Shown in pieces: positions 34,544 through 43,682 of a stretch of 64,000 bases of DNA. The DNA comes from JAXMHB01 sp046346965. Lineage in GTDB: Bacteria; Pseudomonadota; Gammaproteobacteria; Xanthomonadales; SZUA-5. The position numbers were made by a program, and so were the translations under genes. Location: positions 209,907 to 273,906 of the forward strand of contig JAXMHB010000006.1 in NCBI GenBank assembly GCA_046346965.1, read 5' to 3'. The stretch's first letter is position 1. Each line of letters begins with the position of its first letter. The notes below the pieces were generated by a model. It searched no databases, was not told the origin of the DNA, and was given only the letters and a program-made list of their open reading frames with translations.

Positions 34544-35202
34544 TACTGCGGCTTCCGCTGTGCGCGTGCCAGCGCCTCGCGGTATTTGGCAACATCGCGC
34601 TCGTAATCCGTCTTCGCCACCGATTTTTCCGCCTCTTTCTCCACCAGGAACTTCTTCTGGCGATCGATCTCGGCGCGCTCGGCGGTGATCATCTGTTTCA
34701 GCGTGTCGCTGACCGCGCGACCGCCGCGCTCCATGTCGGCGGCCTGTGCCACCAGTTTGGACAGACTTTGCTCGCGCGCGCCGATTTCGACCTTGCGCGC
34801 CTCGATGGTCTGCGCCAGCAGATCCATGCGCTGATTGTAGGCACGCGTCAGATCGTCCTCGCTGGCGTAGGAGTTCAGCAGCGCCTCATCGGCCTTGCGC
34901 CGCGCTTCCGCCGCCTTGGCCTCCTCCGCCGCCTTGCGCTCGGCGTCGTCCTTCGCCTTCTGCTCCTCGGGCGTCAGCGCGCGGTCCACCTGCTGCACCG
35001 CCACGCCCTGCTCGTTGAACTTCTCGCGCGCATAGCCAGCCGCGTCGGGCGGAATCTGATCGCTGAAATGGACGTTGCCGTCCTTGTCCTTCCATTTGTA
35101 CATATTGCCGACCTTCTCGACCTTGGACTGCGCCAGGATCGTCGGGGCGGCCAGCAGCACCGAAAGGCCGGTGGCCAGGGCAAGCAGCCATCGAGTGGAC
35201 AT
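34543..35202 (-). CDS. DUF4124 domain exported protein
   Basis: 219 residues with a signal peptide (about 1-24). The DUF4124 signature follows directly: NMYKWKDKDGNVHFSDQIPPD. The rest is a long charged helix (EEQKAKDDAERKAAEEAKAAEARRKADEALL and on), predicted coiled coil. DUF4124 proteins are common in gammaproteobacterial periplasm, with no known activity. AGGAGGAACG precedes the ATG, an ideal ribosome site. Coupled to the LOG gene by a one-base overlap. Confidence 0.85.
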   Translation of the reverse strand: MSTRWLLALATGLSVLLAAPTILAQSKVEKVGNMYKWKDKDGNVHFSDQIPPDAAGYAREKFNEQGVAVQQVDRALTPEEQKAKDDAERKAAEEAKAAEARRKADEALLNSYASEDDLTRAYNQRMDLLAQTIEARKVEIGAREQSLSKLVAQAADMERGGRAVSDTLKQMITAERAEIDRQKKFLVEKEAEKSVAKTDYERDVAKYREALARAQRKPQ

Positions 35203-35273
35203 CGTTCCTCCTGTCAGCAACGGTCTGGATCAGCATAGTGTAGGAGCAAGCCTGAACCCAAAGGCCGCCCGCG

Positions 35274-38200
35274 TCAGGCCAGCAAACTGAGCCAGTCCTC
35301 GGCGCTGAGACCGGCGGCCAGACTCTGTCCGCTGTCGTCGAACAGCGCATCGACCAGTTCGCGCTTGCGCGCCTGCAAGGCCAGGATGCGCTCTTCGACG
35401 GTATCGCTGGCGATCAGCCTGTAGACGAACACCGGCTTGTCCTGCCCGATGCGATGGGCGCGATCGGTGGCCTGCGCTTCGACGGCCGGATTCCACCAGG
35501 GATCGTAATGCACCACGGTGTCGGCTTGCGTGAGGTTGAGCCCAAAACCACCGGCGCGCAAACTGATCAGGAACAGCGGCACCTCGCCGCGCTGGAAGCG
35601 CTGCACCGGCGTGGCGCGATCCTCGGTCTGGCCGGTCAGCTTGACGTAGCGGATGCGCGCCGCCTGCAGTTCGGCCTCGATCAGCTCCAGCATGCTGGTG
35701 AACTGACTGAACACCAGAATGCGGCGACCGGCCAGGATCAGCTCCTGCAGCATGTCGAGCAGGTAGTCGAGCTTGGCCGAGGCCGGCGCCCGCGCCTTGT
35801 CGCTGCTGATCAGGCGCGGGTCGCAGCAGATCTGGCGCAAGCGCATCAGCCCTTCCAGCACACGCATGCGGTTGCGCTCGACGCTCTGCGCGGCGATATA
35901 GCCCTTCAGTTCCTCGGCGTAAGCCGCGCGCAGGGTGTCGTACAGATCGCGCTGGCGGCCCTCCAGCGCAATGCTGCGGGTGACCTCGGTCTTGCTCGGC
36001 AGATCGGCCACCACCTGATCCTTGGTCCGCCGCAGCAGAAAGGGGCGGATGCGCCGGCGCAAGCGCTCGCGGGTGTCGCGGTCTCGGCCCTTCTCGATCG
36101 GCTTGCGGAAGTTGCGGGTGAAATCGGCCTTGGAGCCGAGCAAGCCCGGCAGCAGAAAGTCGAACTGCGCCCACAGCTCGCCCAGATGGTTCTCCAGCGG
36201 CGTGCCGGTCAGGCAGACGCGCTGGCGCGCGTCCAGCTTGCGCGCGGCGCGCGCCGCCAGTGTCGCCGGATTCTTGACCATCTGCGATTCGTCGAGCACG
36301 ACCAGATGGAAGGGCTGCGCCGCCAGCGCGTCGACATCGCGCGCCAGCACCGGATAGGTGGTGAGCACCAGATCGGCTTCGGCGAAGCTGCGCCGGCGCT
36401 TGCCGCGCTCGGGGCCCGCGTGCACCAAACGGCTGAGTCCCGGCGCGAAGCGTTCGGCTTCGGCCGCCCAATTCGGCAACACGCTCTTTGGGCAGACCAC
36501 CAGCGCCGGGTGCTGCAGTCGCCCGGCCTCTTTCTCGCCGACGATCCAGGCCAGCACCTGCAGCGTCTTGCCGAGGCCCATGTCATCGGCCAGGATGCCG
36601 GACAGCCCGGATTCCGCCAGAAAGCGCAGCCAGGACAGACCTTCCACCTGATAGGGGCGCAGTTCGGCGCGCAGGCCGGTGGGCACCGGCGTGGCCGGCA
36701 GTCCGCTGTAGCGGATCAGTTTGTCGGCCAGTTGGCGCACGGCGCTGGCGCCCGGCCACAGCTTGCGCCCGCCGCCCAGTTCGTTTTCCAGCTCGATCAG
36801 CGCCGCCGCACGCGCCCGCGGCAGGGCCAGCCGGCGCTGATCGGCGGCACCGGACTCGCTCAGTTCGTTCAAGGTGTCGAGGATGAAGCGCAGGCGCCCG
36901 GCGGCGATCGGCAAACGGCGCTCGCCGGGCAGCGTCAACGCGACGATGGCGTCGGGCGCGCTCGGCAGCTCGCTGAAGCGACCCTCGCGCAATCCTTCGC
37001 GCAACACCGGCAGCAGGTTGATGCGCTCGCCATCGACCTCGATCCCAAGCTCCAGCGTCAGCGCCGCCTGCAGCGGGTCTTCCTCGACCTCGCCGTAGAA
37101 GCGGTATTCGGCATCGATCAGCTTGAGCGGGAAGCGCGGGCCGTACTCCAGCCGCCAGCCCTCGCTGCGCAGGCGCGGCAGCATCACGTAGCAGAACTCA
37201 TTGAGCGCCTGCGGGTCGCCGTCCGGATTGATCACCCAGTCGCTCTGCTGCAGGCCGGGATGATCCAGCATGGCGTGGCGATTGGAGATCAGCCCGAGCT
37301 GCTTGAGCCGGTTGCAGAGCTCGCGCTCGCGGCCACGGTCGCGCGCGTAGCGGCGCACCTGATCGCCGTCGTAGACGCTGATCTCCTCGGCCGGATCGGC
37401 CTCGCCGATGCGCGCCGGCCCATAGCGAAAAGACACGCGGGCGTACGCGATCAGCCGCGCCGAGCGCCGGCCGCTGGCCTCATGCGCGCCGGCGGATTGA
37501 TGCAGCGTCAGGATGGCGCGCGGCGGCTCGTGCAGCGGCGGTTGCACGCTGAGCGCCTGCGGCAGCGGGAAGTCGGGCGGCAATCGCGGCGCCAGACGCT
37601 GATGGAAATCCGCGAGCGCGGTGGCGGCCACTGCGCCCAGCGCCGCCAATTCCGCCAGCAGTGCCGTGCCGAGCGGCGTGTCCACCCGGCCCAGCACGCG
37701 CGCCACCGGGTCCACGTACAGCCAGCGCTCGCCGATGCGCAGCACTTCGCTGTCAGGTCCGGCATCGCACTGCAGATGCTGGGCGCCGCGCACATCGATG
37801 CTCCAGTGCCAGCGCAGCTCGCGCGCGGCCGCCGGCGCCAGCAGCAATCCCGGACGTTGCCAGGCCAGCCCGCCCTGTGTCGCCACCTGCAACAGCGCGT
37901 CCAGCGCCCCCTCCGGCAGCAACCACCAGTGCGCGCCATCGAACCACTGCGGCCGATCGCGACCCACCAGCTGCAGCAAACCGCGCGCCTGCAGGCTCAG
38001 CGTATCGCGCCACTCGGCCTTGAGCTGGGCCGGCTGGATGTCCTCGAAGCGCCAGCTGCCACCCTGCCCGCTGATCCAACGCCCCAGACGCACGCCCAGC
38101 AGGCGCTGCGCCGATACCGCCGAGGCTAGCCAGCCGATGCGGCCTTCCTCCGGCTGCAGCTGGTTCTGGCGCACGCTGCGCGGAAATTCCTCGCGCGCGG

Positions 38201-38492
38201 CGCTCTCGCCGATCGCATGCAGCAGCAGCGCCACCGCGTGCTTGCAGCCCACCTGCACCGGACAACTGCAATGCGAGTCGAAGCGCCAGCGCTCGCCGCG
38301 CTGCCAGGCGCGCACATGCACCCGCCAGGGCTGCCGCCGCGAGCCGCGCACCTCACCGGTGCAGCTGAGCTCATGCGTCTGGCCGCGGCGTTCCAGCCAC
38401 AGCACCCGCCCCTCGCGCGCATAGCGCTGCCCGCGGCGCAGATCCGGCTCGGCAAAACTGGCACGCAGGTCTTCCTGGCGGATACGCCACAT
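35274..38492 (-). CDS. SWIM zinc finger - SNF2 family helicase-like ATPase
   Basis: 1072 residues. A SWIM zinc finger lies at C75-S-C77 and C83-K-H85. After a long family-specific middle region (100-600), the SNF2 motor starts: DMGLGKT Walker A at about 637-643, LDESQ as the motif II (DExQ) at about 731-735, LTGTPLENHLGELWAQFDFLLPG, then the C-terminal lobe with FSQFTSML, AGGFGLNLTQADTVVHYDPWWNPAVEAQATDRAHRIGQ. Motif II has serine where most members have alanine. Such proteins translocate on DNA; a role in repair or transcription recycling is likely but not specified. The ATG start is preferred over a TTG ten codons upstream. 71 nt separates it from the DUF4124 gene. Confidence 0.9.
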   Translation of the reverse strand: MWRIRQEDLRASFAEPDLRRGQRYAREGRVLWLERRGQTHELSCTGEVRGSRRQPWRVHVRAWQRGERWRFDSHCSCPVQVGCKHAVALLLHAIGESAAREEFPRSVRQNQLQPEEGRIGWLASAVSAQRLLGVRLGRWISGQGGSWRFEDIQPAQLKAEWRDTLSLQARGLLQLVGRDRPQWFDGAHWWLLPEGALDALLQVATQGGLAWQRPGLLLAPAAARELRWHWSIDVRGAQHLQCDAGPDSEVLRIGERWLYVDPVARVLGRVDTPLGTALLAELAALGAVAATALADFHQRLAPRLPPDFPLPQALSVQPPLHEPPRAILTLHQSAGAHEASGRRSARLIAYARVSFRYGPARIGEADPAEEISVYDGDQVRRYARDRGRERELCNRLKQLGLISNRHAMLDHPGLQQSDWVINPDGDPQALNEFCYVMLPRLRSEGWRLEYGPRFPLKLIDAEYRFYGEVEEDPLQAALTLELGIEVDGERINLLPVLREGLREGRFSELPSAPDAIVALTLPGERRLPIAAGRLRFILDTLNELSESGAADQRRLALPRARAAALIELENELGGGRKLWPGASAVRQLADKLIRYSGLPATPVPTGLRAELRPYQVEGLSWLRFLAESGLSGILADDMGLGKTLQVLAWIVGEKEAGRLQHPALVVCPKSVLPNWAAEAERFAPGLSRLVHAGPERGKRRRSFAEADLVLTTYPVLARDVDALAAQPFHLVVLDESQMVKNPATLAARAARKLDARQRVCLTGTPLENHLGELWAQFDFLLPGLLGSKADFTRNFRKPIEKGRDRDTRERLRRRIRPFLLRRTKDQVVADLPSKTEVTRSIALEGRQRDLYDTLRAAYAEELKGYIAAQSVERNRMRVLEGLMRLRQICCDPRLISSDKARAPASAKLDYLLDMLQELILAGRRILVFSQFTSMLELIEAELQAARIRYVKLTGQTEDRATPVQRFQRGEVPLFLISLRAGGFGLNLTQADTVVHYDPWWNPAVEAQATDRAHRIGQDKPVFVYRLIASDTVEERILALQARKRELVDALFDDSGQSLAAGLSAEDWLSLLA

Positions 38493-38680
38493 GTCGAGCT
38501 GAACACCCTGGCAAGGAGGCAAACCGGGAAGATTAGCAGCGTCGCAGTGACGGTGGCGCGCTCGCCGCGCCTGCCAGCCGGCGCTGCAACCCAGTGCCTG
38601 GGCGCAGGCCGGGCCATTCTCGCGCTCTCCGGCCCTCGGGCTGCTATCCTTTCCGGCCTTTTCCCCAAGACTGCCCCTTC

Positions 38681-40447
38681 GTGAAAGAGCACCTCCACGA
38701 GCTCGTGATGCAGGCGCTGCTGGACGTACGTCGCAAGCAGCAGGTTGAGTTGCCGGAATCGCCGGGCTTCGTCATCGAGCGCACGCGCCAGAAAGATCAT
38801 GGCGATTTCGCCACCAATGCCGCGCTGGTGCTGTGCAAGCCGCTCGGGATGAAGCCGCGCGATCTGGCGCAGGCGATCGTCGATCACCTGCCGCCGTCGC
38901 GGCATGTCGACAAGGTCAGCATCGCCGGCCCCGGCTTCATCAATTTCACGCTCAGCAAGAGCTGCCTGCTCGGCACCCTCAAGCGCGTCTTGGAGCGCGG
39001 CGCCAGCTACGGCAGCGCCGAGCTGAACGAGCAGGAGCACGTCACGGTCGAGTACGTCAGCGCCAACCCCACCGGGCCGCTGCACGTGGGGCATGGTCGC
39101 GGTGCCGCCTTCGGCGCCAGCCTGACCAACATCCTGGAAGCCAGCGGCATCAAGGTGCAGCGCGAGTACTACATCAACGACTACGGTCGGCAGATGGACA
39201 TCCTGGCGACCAGCGTCTGGCTGCGCTATCTGGAACTGTGCGGCACGCCGGTGCGCTTCCCCGACAATGCCTACAAGGGCGATTACGTGATCGAGGTTGC
39301 CCGCGCGCTCAAGCACGCCGAGGGCGATCGCCTGCGTCGCAGCCCGTTCGAGGTCAGCGATGGCCTGCCGCCGGACGAGTCGCAGGGCGGCGACAAGGAA
39401 GCGCATATCGACGCGCTGATCCAGCGCGCGCGCACCCTGCTCGGCAGTCAGGATTTCGAAGTCGTCTACAAGAGCGCGCTCGACAGCCTGCTCGACGCCA
39501 TCCGCGAGGAACTGCTGGCCTTCAACGTGCGCTATGACAACTGGTTCAGCGAGCGCGCGCTGGCGCAGTCGGGCGCCGTGGGCCGCGCCATCGACCGGCT
39601 GACCCGCTTGGGTCACATGTACGAGAAGGACGGCGCCCGCTGGTTCCGCGCCACCACCTTCGGCGACGAAAAAGATCGCGTGGTCATCCGCGAGAACGGC
39701 CAGACCACGTACTTCGCCTCCGACATCGCGTACCTGCTGAACAAGTTCGAGCGCGGCTACACCCGCGCGGTGTACGTGCTCGGCGCCGACCACCACGGCT
39801 ACATCGCGCGCCTCAAGGCCGCCGCCAGCGGCCTCGGGCTGAACCCGGCCAATGTCGAGATCGTGCTGGTGCAGTTCGCCAAGCTGTACAAGGACGGCAA
39901 AGAAGTCTCGATGGGCAAGCGCGAGGGCAATTTCGTCACGCTGAAGGATCTGCGTACCGAGGTCGGCACTGATGCGGCGCGCTTCTTCTATGTGATGCGC
40001 AGCCACGAGCAGCATCTCGATTTCGACCTGGAACTGGCGAAGAAACAGACCCGCGAGAACCCGGTTTACTACGTGCAGTACGCCCATGCGCGCATCGCCA
40101 GCGTGTTCCGCCAGCTGGGCGAACAGGGTCTGACGCACAACCGCTTCGTCGGCGACAGCGCGCGCATGCGCCTGCAGAACGACTACGAATTGGCGCTGCT
40201 GACCGAGATGCAGCGCTATCCCGAGGTGATCGAGCAGTCCGCGCAGGCGCGCGCGCCGCATCTGATCGCCAACTATCTGCGCGAACTGGCGGCGGCGCTG
40301 CACAGCTACTACGACGCCTCCGGCGAGAAAATCCTGTGCGAGGACGATGAGTTGCGCAATGCGCGGCTCAATCTGGTGCTGGCAGTCAAGCAAGTGCTCG
40401 CCAACGGCCTTAAACTGATCGGCGTGTCTGCGCCGGAGCAGATGTAA
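38681..40447 (+). CDS. argS: Arginyl-tRNA synthetase
   Basis: 588 residues starting with GTG (VKEHLHELVMQALL). Class I synthetase: the HIGH motif is HVGH (135-138) in SANPTGPLHVGHGRG, and the KMSKS equivalent is VSMGKREG near residue 410, the degenerate form usual for ArgRS. The N-terminal Add1 domain (1-115) and the C-terminal DALR anticodon-binding domain (about 460-588) are visible. A SPOR protein gene follows after 15 nt, the arrangement common in gammaproteobacteria. Confidence 0.96.
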   Translation: MKEHLHELVMQALLDVRRKQQVELPESPGFVIERTRQKDHGDFATNAALVLCKPLGMKPRDLAQAIVDHLPPSRHVDKVSIAGPGFINFTLSKSCLLGTLKRVLERGASYGSAELNEQEHVTVEYVSANPTGPLHVGHGRGAAFGASLTNILEASGIKVQREYYINDYGRQMDILATSVWLRYLELCGTPVRFPDNAYKGDYVIEVARALKHAEGDRLRRSPFEVSDGLPPDESQGGDKEAHIDALIQRARTLLGSQDFEVVYKSALDSLLDAIREELLAFNVRYDNWFSERALAQSGAVGRAIDRLTRLGHMYEKDGARWFRATTFGDEKDRVVIRENGQTTYFASDIAYLLNKFERGYTRAVYVLGADHHGYIARLKAAASGLGLNPANVEIVLVQFAKLYKDGKEVSMGKREGNFVTLKDLRTEVGTDAARFFYVMRSHEQHLDFDLELAKKQTRENPVYYVQYAHARIASVFRQLGEQGLTHNRFVGDSARMRLQNDYELALLTEMQRYPEVIEQSAQARAPHLIANYLRELAAALHSYYDASGEKILCEDDELRNARLNLVLAVKQVLANGLKLIGVSAPEQM

Positions 40448-40462
40448 AGCAAGGGACGGGAC

Positions 40463-41050
40463 ATGGCCGCAAGGGGCAAACAGGCAGTGCGCGGCGGCAG
40501 CAAGCCGCCTCTGCCTTTCTGGGTGTGGTTGCTCGCCGGTTTCGCGATGGGCGTGGCCCTGTCGATGTATTTCTTCCTGGCCGACGGCATGCCGAGCGCC
40601 GGTCCCAAGCCGAATCCGATGGCGCAACCCAGCACCGAGGGCGACAAGCCGCTGGTCGAACTGGCCGCCGGCGACAGCCGCGCGGCCGAGCCGCGCAAGC
40701 CCAAGCTCGATTTCTACCAGGTGCTGCCGGAGATCGAGGTGGTGATCCCGGACGCCGAACTGGCCGAGCAGTCGCAGAAGCCGGCCGAGCCCGCGCCCGC
40801 CAACACGCCGGCCGCGCGCATGTTCCTGCAGGTGGGCAGCTTCGGGAATTCCGGTGACGCCGAGTCGCTGAAGGCCAGACTGGCGCTGCTCGGCGTGCAG
40901 GCGCAGGTGACGCCGGTGAAGATCAACGATCGCACCTGGCATCGGGTGCGCGTCGGCCCCTACGCCGATGCGCGCGCGCTGGAAGCCGCCAAGCGCGAAC
41001 TCGCGGGTGCCAACGTCGAAGCGATTGCGCTGCGCGAAACCGGCGGCTGA
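40463..41050 (+). CDS. SPOR domain cell-division protein (FtsN-like)
   Basis: 195 residues: a short basic cytoplasmic tail, one transmembrane helix (about 15-35, PFWVWLLAGFAMGVALSMYFFLA), a Pro/Ala-rich periplasmic linker, and a C-terminal SPOR domain (about 112-190: FLQVGSFGNSGDAESLKARLALLGVQAQVTPVKI then WHRVRVGPYADARALEAAKREL). SPOR domains bind glycan strands lacking stem peptides at division sites. The position right after argS is the typical location of this FtsN-like protein. In pseudomonads hslVU follows; here the next gene is convergent and unrelated. Confidence 0.88.
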   Translation: MAARGKQAVRGGSKPPLPFWVWLLAGFAMGVALSMYFFLADGMPSAGPKPNPMAQPSTEGDKPLVELAAGDSRAAEPRKPKLDFYQVLPEIEVVIPDAELAEQSQKPAEPAPANTPAARMFLQVGSFGNSGDAESLKARLALLGVQAQVTPVKINDRTWHRVRVGPYADARALEAAKRELAGANVEAIALRETGG

Positions 41051-41062
41051 GCGGCGCCGGCT

Positions 41063-42079
41063 TTAGTCGCCGCCGGCGGCCTGCGTCAGGCGCTCGACCA
41101 GCAGATCCTCGATCCAGCTTTTCAGGCGCCAGTCCTCGATGAAGCCGCAGTGGCCGCCGTGTTCGGCCAGGATCAGCTCGGTGGCGGGGGCGACGGTCAG
41201 CTCCAGGTAGTCGCCGATCGGGATCACCGGATCGTCGTTGGCGGTCACCACGGTGGCCGGCACCTGCAGCGCGCTCAAGCGATCACCGGCCACTGAATAG
41301 CCGCGCAAGTAGTCGTCCAGGCTGGGGAAATCCGTGTAGGCCTCGACCATGCGCGCGGTCAGATCGCGCAGCGTGGGCTTCTTCAGCCATTCGCTGAAGT
41401 CATAGCGTTCCGGGAACAGCGCCTGCTTGCGGCGCAGCGAGTCGGTCCACTTGGCGATGAAGTAGCGCTCGTACATCCACGGCGCCACTTCGATCTGACG
41501 CAGGCTGCCGGCCGGATCGATTGGCGGACACACGGCGAAGGCATAGGCCAGATCGAGCCCCAGCGCCGGCGCCTTGAGCGCCACCCGCAGCGCGAAATTG
41601 CCGCCCAGCGAGAAGCCGGCGATCAGCAGGCGCCGCGGCGCGTAGCGCGCGCGCACGGCGGCGACCGCGTTCACCACCTCGTCCAGCCGGCAGGAGTGGA
41701 ACAGGCCCTCGTTCAAATGATGGGTGTCGCCGTGATCGCGAAAATGCAGGCGAAACACGTCGAAACCCGCCGCCAGCAGGCGCCCGGCGCTGACCAGCAG
41801 ATAGCTCGACTGCACGCTGCCTTCCCAGCCATGCAAGAGCACCACCAGTCCGCGCGCCCGCGGCAGCGCACTCTGCACCGAGTGGTAGCCCTGCAGGCGC
41901 ACGCCCTCGCCGCAATCGAGGATCACCTCGGTGCTGGCCTCGTGCAGGCCCGGGAAGCGCAGCCGCGCGGCGGCGCGCCGCAGGCCACTGGAGGCCAGCA
42001 GCGACTGCACGTGGGCATTCGCCAGCGGTCCGCGCCGGCGGAAGTTGATGTGCGGATGACTGGCGCGCGGCAGGCTCAT
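41063..42079 (-). CDS. YheT-like alpha/beta hydrolase
   Basis: 338 residues. The opening FRRRGPLANAHVQSLLAS, the oxyanion segment VVLLHGWEGSVQSSYL, and the nucleophile elbow GFSLGGN place it in the YheT/ABHD subfamily; the acid is in VVTANDDPVIPI and the histidine in EHGGHCGF. Lipid or short ester hydrolysis is likely. Its ATG overlaps the TGA of the acyltransferase gene (ATGA), which suggests joint action on membrane lipids. Confidence 0.88.
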   Translation of the reverse strand: MSLPRASHPHINFRRRGPLANAHVQSLLASSGLRRAAARLRFPGLHEASTEVILDCGEGVRLQGYHSVQSALPRARGLVVLLHGWEGSVQSSYLLVSAGRLLAAGFDVFRLHFRDHGDTHHLNEGLFHSCRLDEVVNAVAAVRARYAPRRLLIAGFSLGGNFALRVALKAPALGLDLAYAFAVCPPIDPAGSLRQIEVAPWMYERYFIAKWTDSLRRKQALFPERYDFSEWLKKPTLRDLTARMVEAYTDFPSLDDYLRGYSVAGDRLSALQVPATVVTANDDPVIPIGDYLELTVAPATELILAEHGGHCGFIEDWRLKSWIEDLLVERLTQAAGGD

Positions 42080-42906
42080 GCCGTCTCGACCGCGTCCCGC
42101 TCTGATCCGAGCGCAGCGACGATGCGGGCGCGCGCGCCCTCGGCCAGTCGCCGGCGGCCATCGCCATTGGGCTGCACCGCCTCCAGAAAGTGCACCTCCG
42201 CCACCATCGTCGGCTCGCCCAGCAGGCGCAGGAAGTTGACGAAGAAGCTCTCGTTGCCGACAAAGGGCACCGCGGGATTCGGCCGCCCGTTCAGCAGATA
42301 GCGCAGTGCCACCGGCTGCACTGGGACTTCGGCTTCCACGGCGGTCTGGAAGATGCGCGCATGGAAGACGCGCACCTGGGTGCCGTCGGTGGTGCCGCCT
42401 TCCGGAAACACGCCGACCTGCGCCCCGGCGCGCAAGCGCTCCACCATCATCTGGGCCACGCTCGCCAGCGATTCGGTGCTGCCGCGGCGGTGGTAGATGG
42501 TGCCGGCCTGCCGCGCCAGCCAGCCGATCAGCGGCCAGCGGCTGATTTCCGACTTGGCAACGAACTCCACCGCGCGTTGGCTGTGGATCAACTCGATGTC
42601 GAGCCAGGACAGATGATTGGCGACCACCAGCGCCGGACCGGCGAGCGGCGTGCCAAAGCGGCGCAGGCGGAAGCCGAACACCCGCATCAAGCCCGCCGAC
42701 CACCAGCGGATGGCGCGGTGACGCAGATGCTCATCACCCCAGCGGATGCGTTCGCCGAAGGACACCAGCAGCAGCGTCGGCGGCAGATGGATCAACACGT
42801 GCCAGACCAGCATCGGCAAGCGCAGCGCGTAGCGCAGCCAGCGCCGCGGATCGGCCCGTTGGGCAGACAGGGAGTCGGTCGTCAGGCTGTCGGCGCGGTC
42901 GTTCAT
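42076..42906 (-). CDS. PlsC-like lysophospholipid acyltransferase
   Basis: 276 residues. Catalytic motif N97-H98-LSWL-D103 (HX4D) and the substrate motif FPEGGTTDGTQV are present, along with two hydrophobic segments for inner-membrane attachment. The enzyme transfers an acyl chain to lysophosphatidic acid or a related acceptor. GGAG lies 5 nt before the ATG; the GTG two codons upstream is too close to it. Translationally coupled to the hydrolase gene. Whether this is the essential PlsC or an accessory acyltransferase cannot be told here. Confidence 0.88.
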   Translation of the reverse strand: MNDRADSLTTDSLSAQRADPRRWLRYALRLPMLVWHVLIHLPPTLLLVSFGERIRWGDEHLRHRAIRWWSAGLMRVFGFRLRRFGTPLAGPALVVANHLSWLDIELIHSQRAVEFVAKSEISRWPLIGWLARQAGTIYHRRGSTESLASVAQMMVERLRAGAQVGVFPEGGTTDGTQVRVFHARIFQTAVEAEVPVQPVALRYLLNGRPNPAVPFVGNESFFVNFLRLLGEPTMVAEVHFLEAVQPNGDGRRRLAEGARARIVAALGSERDAVETA

Positions 42907-43058
42907 GCACACTCCGTGGCTGGCTCCGGTTGCGGCCGCAGCGGAGCGCGGGTCAAGCGTGCCGGATGGTAACAGGCCGGGACTGAAATACGACTCAACT
43001 CCGCGCAGGAGGCGTGACGGTGCCGGCGGTGGCTAAGCGCTTGCCGTACATGGTGCTA

Positions 43059-43224
43059 GGGCAAAAGCGGGGCGGGGGGCAGGGGGCGGGGGACCAGCAC
43101 TGCCGCGCTTCCGTGCACCGTCGCGCGGGTACCTGTTTGCCGCCCGAGCAAACTGGCGACAGCGCAAGGCAGCCGCCGCATGGCTGGTCCCCCACCCCCC
43201 GACCCTTGCCCCGCTCTTGGCTCC
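43059..43224. repeat. G-tract inverted-arm element (most complete copy)
   Basis: Part of a 330 bp gap between the acyltransferase and the next minus-strand gene. The left arm (43059-43098) runs GGGCAAAAGCGGGGC, G-tract, GGGGGACCAGC. The right arm (43182-43224) is its imperfect reverse complement, starting GCTGGTCCCCC and ending TTGGCTCC. The 83 bp centre holds nested pairs, including GTTTGC/GCAAAC (43135-43153) at the middle. The left arm alone has four runs of at least four G within about 25 nt. It ends 12 bp from the stop codon of the following gene, so it could also act in 3' end formation. I see no gene in 42907-43236. Confidence 0.75.
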
Positions 43225-43236
43225 ACCAATCCTCCT

Positions 43237-43662
43237 TCACCCACAGTCCTGCGCCTGCTCGCGCCAGACCACGGGCTCCCAGTAGGCGTGCGGCTGCTTG
43301 GGATCGAGGCGATCTTTGTGCAGGCGCGCGCCGATCTGGTACAGGGTGTCGGCCTGCACTTCGATGTCGAGGATCTTCAGGACCAGCGCCACCTCGCGAT
43401 TGCCGAGCTTGCGCAGCGCGGTGTAGCCACGCGGCACGGTGCCGATGCGCTCCTGGATGGCGATGCGGTGTTTGCCGGCGCTCAGGCGGATGCGATTTTG
43501 CGCGCGCCGCGGCTGCTCGACGCCGTCGATCTTGCGGATCTCGGCAGGATAGATGCCGTCGTCCAGCGGCGGCTTGGCCGCGCTGCTGATGTAGCCGCAC
43601 TCGGCCGCCGCGACGGCCGGCAGCCCGAGGGCGAGGAGGATCAAGCCACTCAAAAGGCGCAT
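43237..43662 (-). CDS. Small exported protein of unknown function
   Basis: 141 residues with a signal peptide (MRLLSGLILLALGLPAVAAA). The mature protein has one Cys near each end (ECGYISSAAK and REQAQDCG), a beta-rich middle (IRLSAGKHRIAIQERI) and a positively charged surface. The pattern recalls small carbohydrate- or metal-binding envelope proteins, but I cannot name a family. GGAG precedes the ATG. It follows the next gene on the same strand after 20 nt, so they are probably cotranscribed. Confidence 0.68.
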   Translation of the reverse strand: MRLLSGLILLALGLPAVAAAECGYISSAAKPPLDDGIYPAEIRKIDGVEQPRRAQNRIRLSAGKHRIAIQERIGTVPRGYTALRKLGNREVALVLKILDIEVQADTLYQIGARLHKDRLDPKQPHAYWEPVVWREQAQDCG

Positions 43663-43682
43663 CGGGGTCTCCGTTTCAGGGA

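Noticed and set aside
38126..40942. 938-codon minus-strand frame
   Set aside because: Antisense to argS and the SPOR gene, both certain from motifs.
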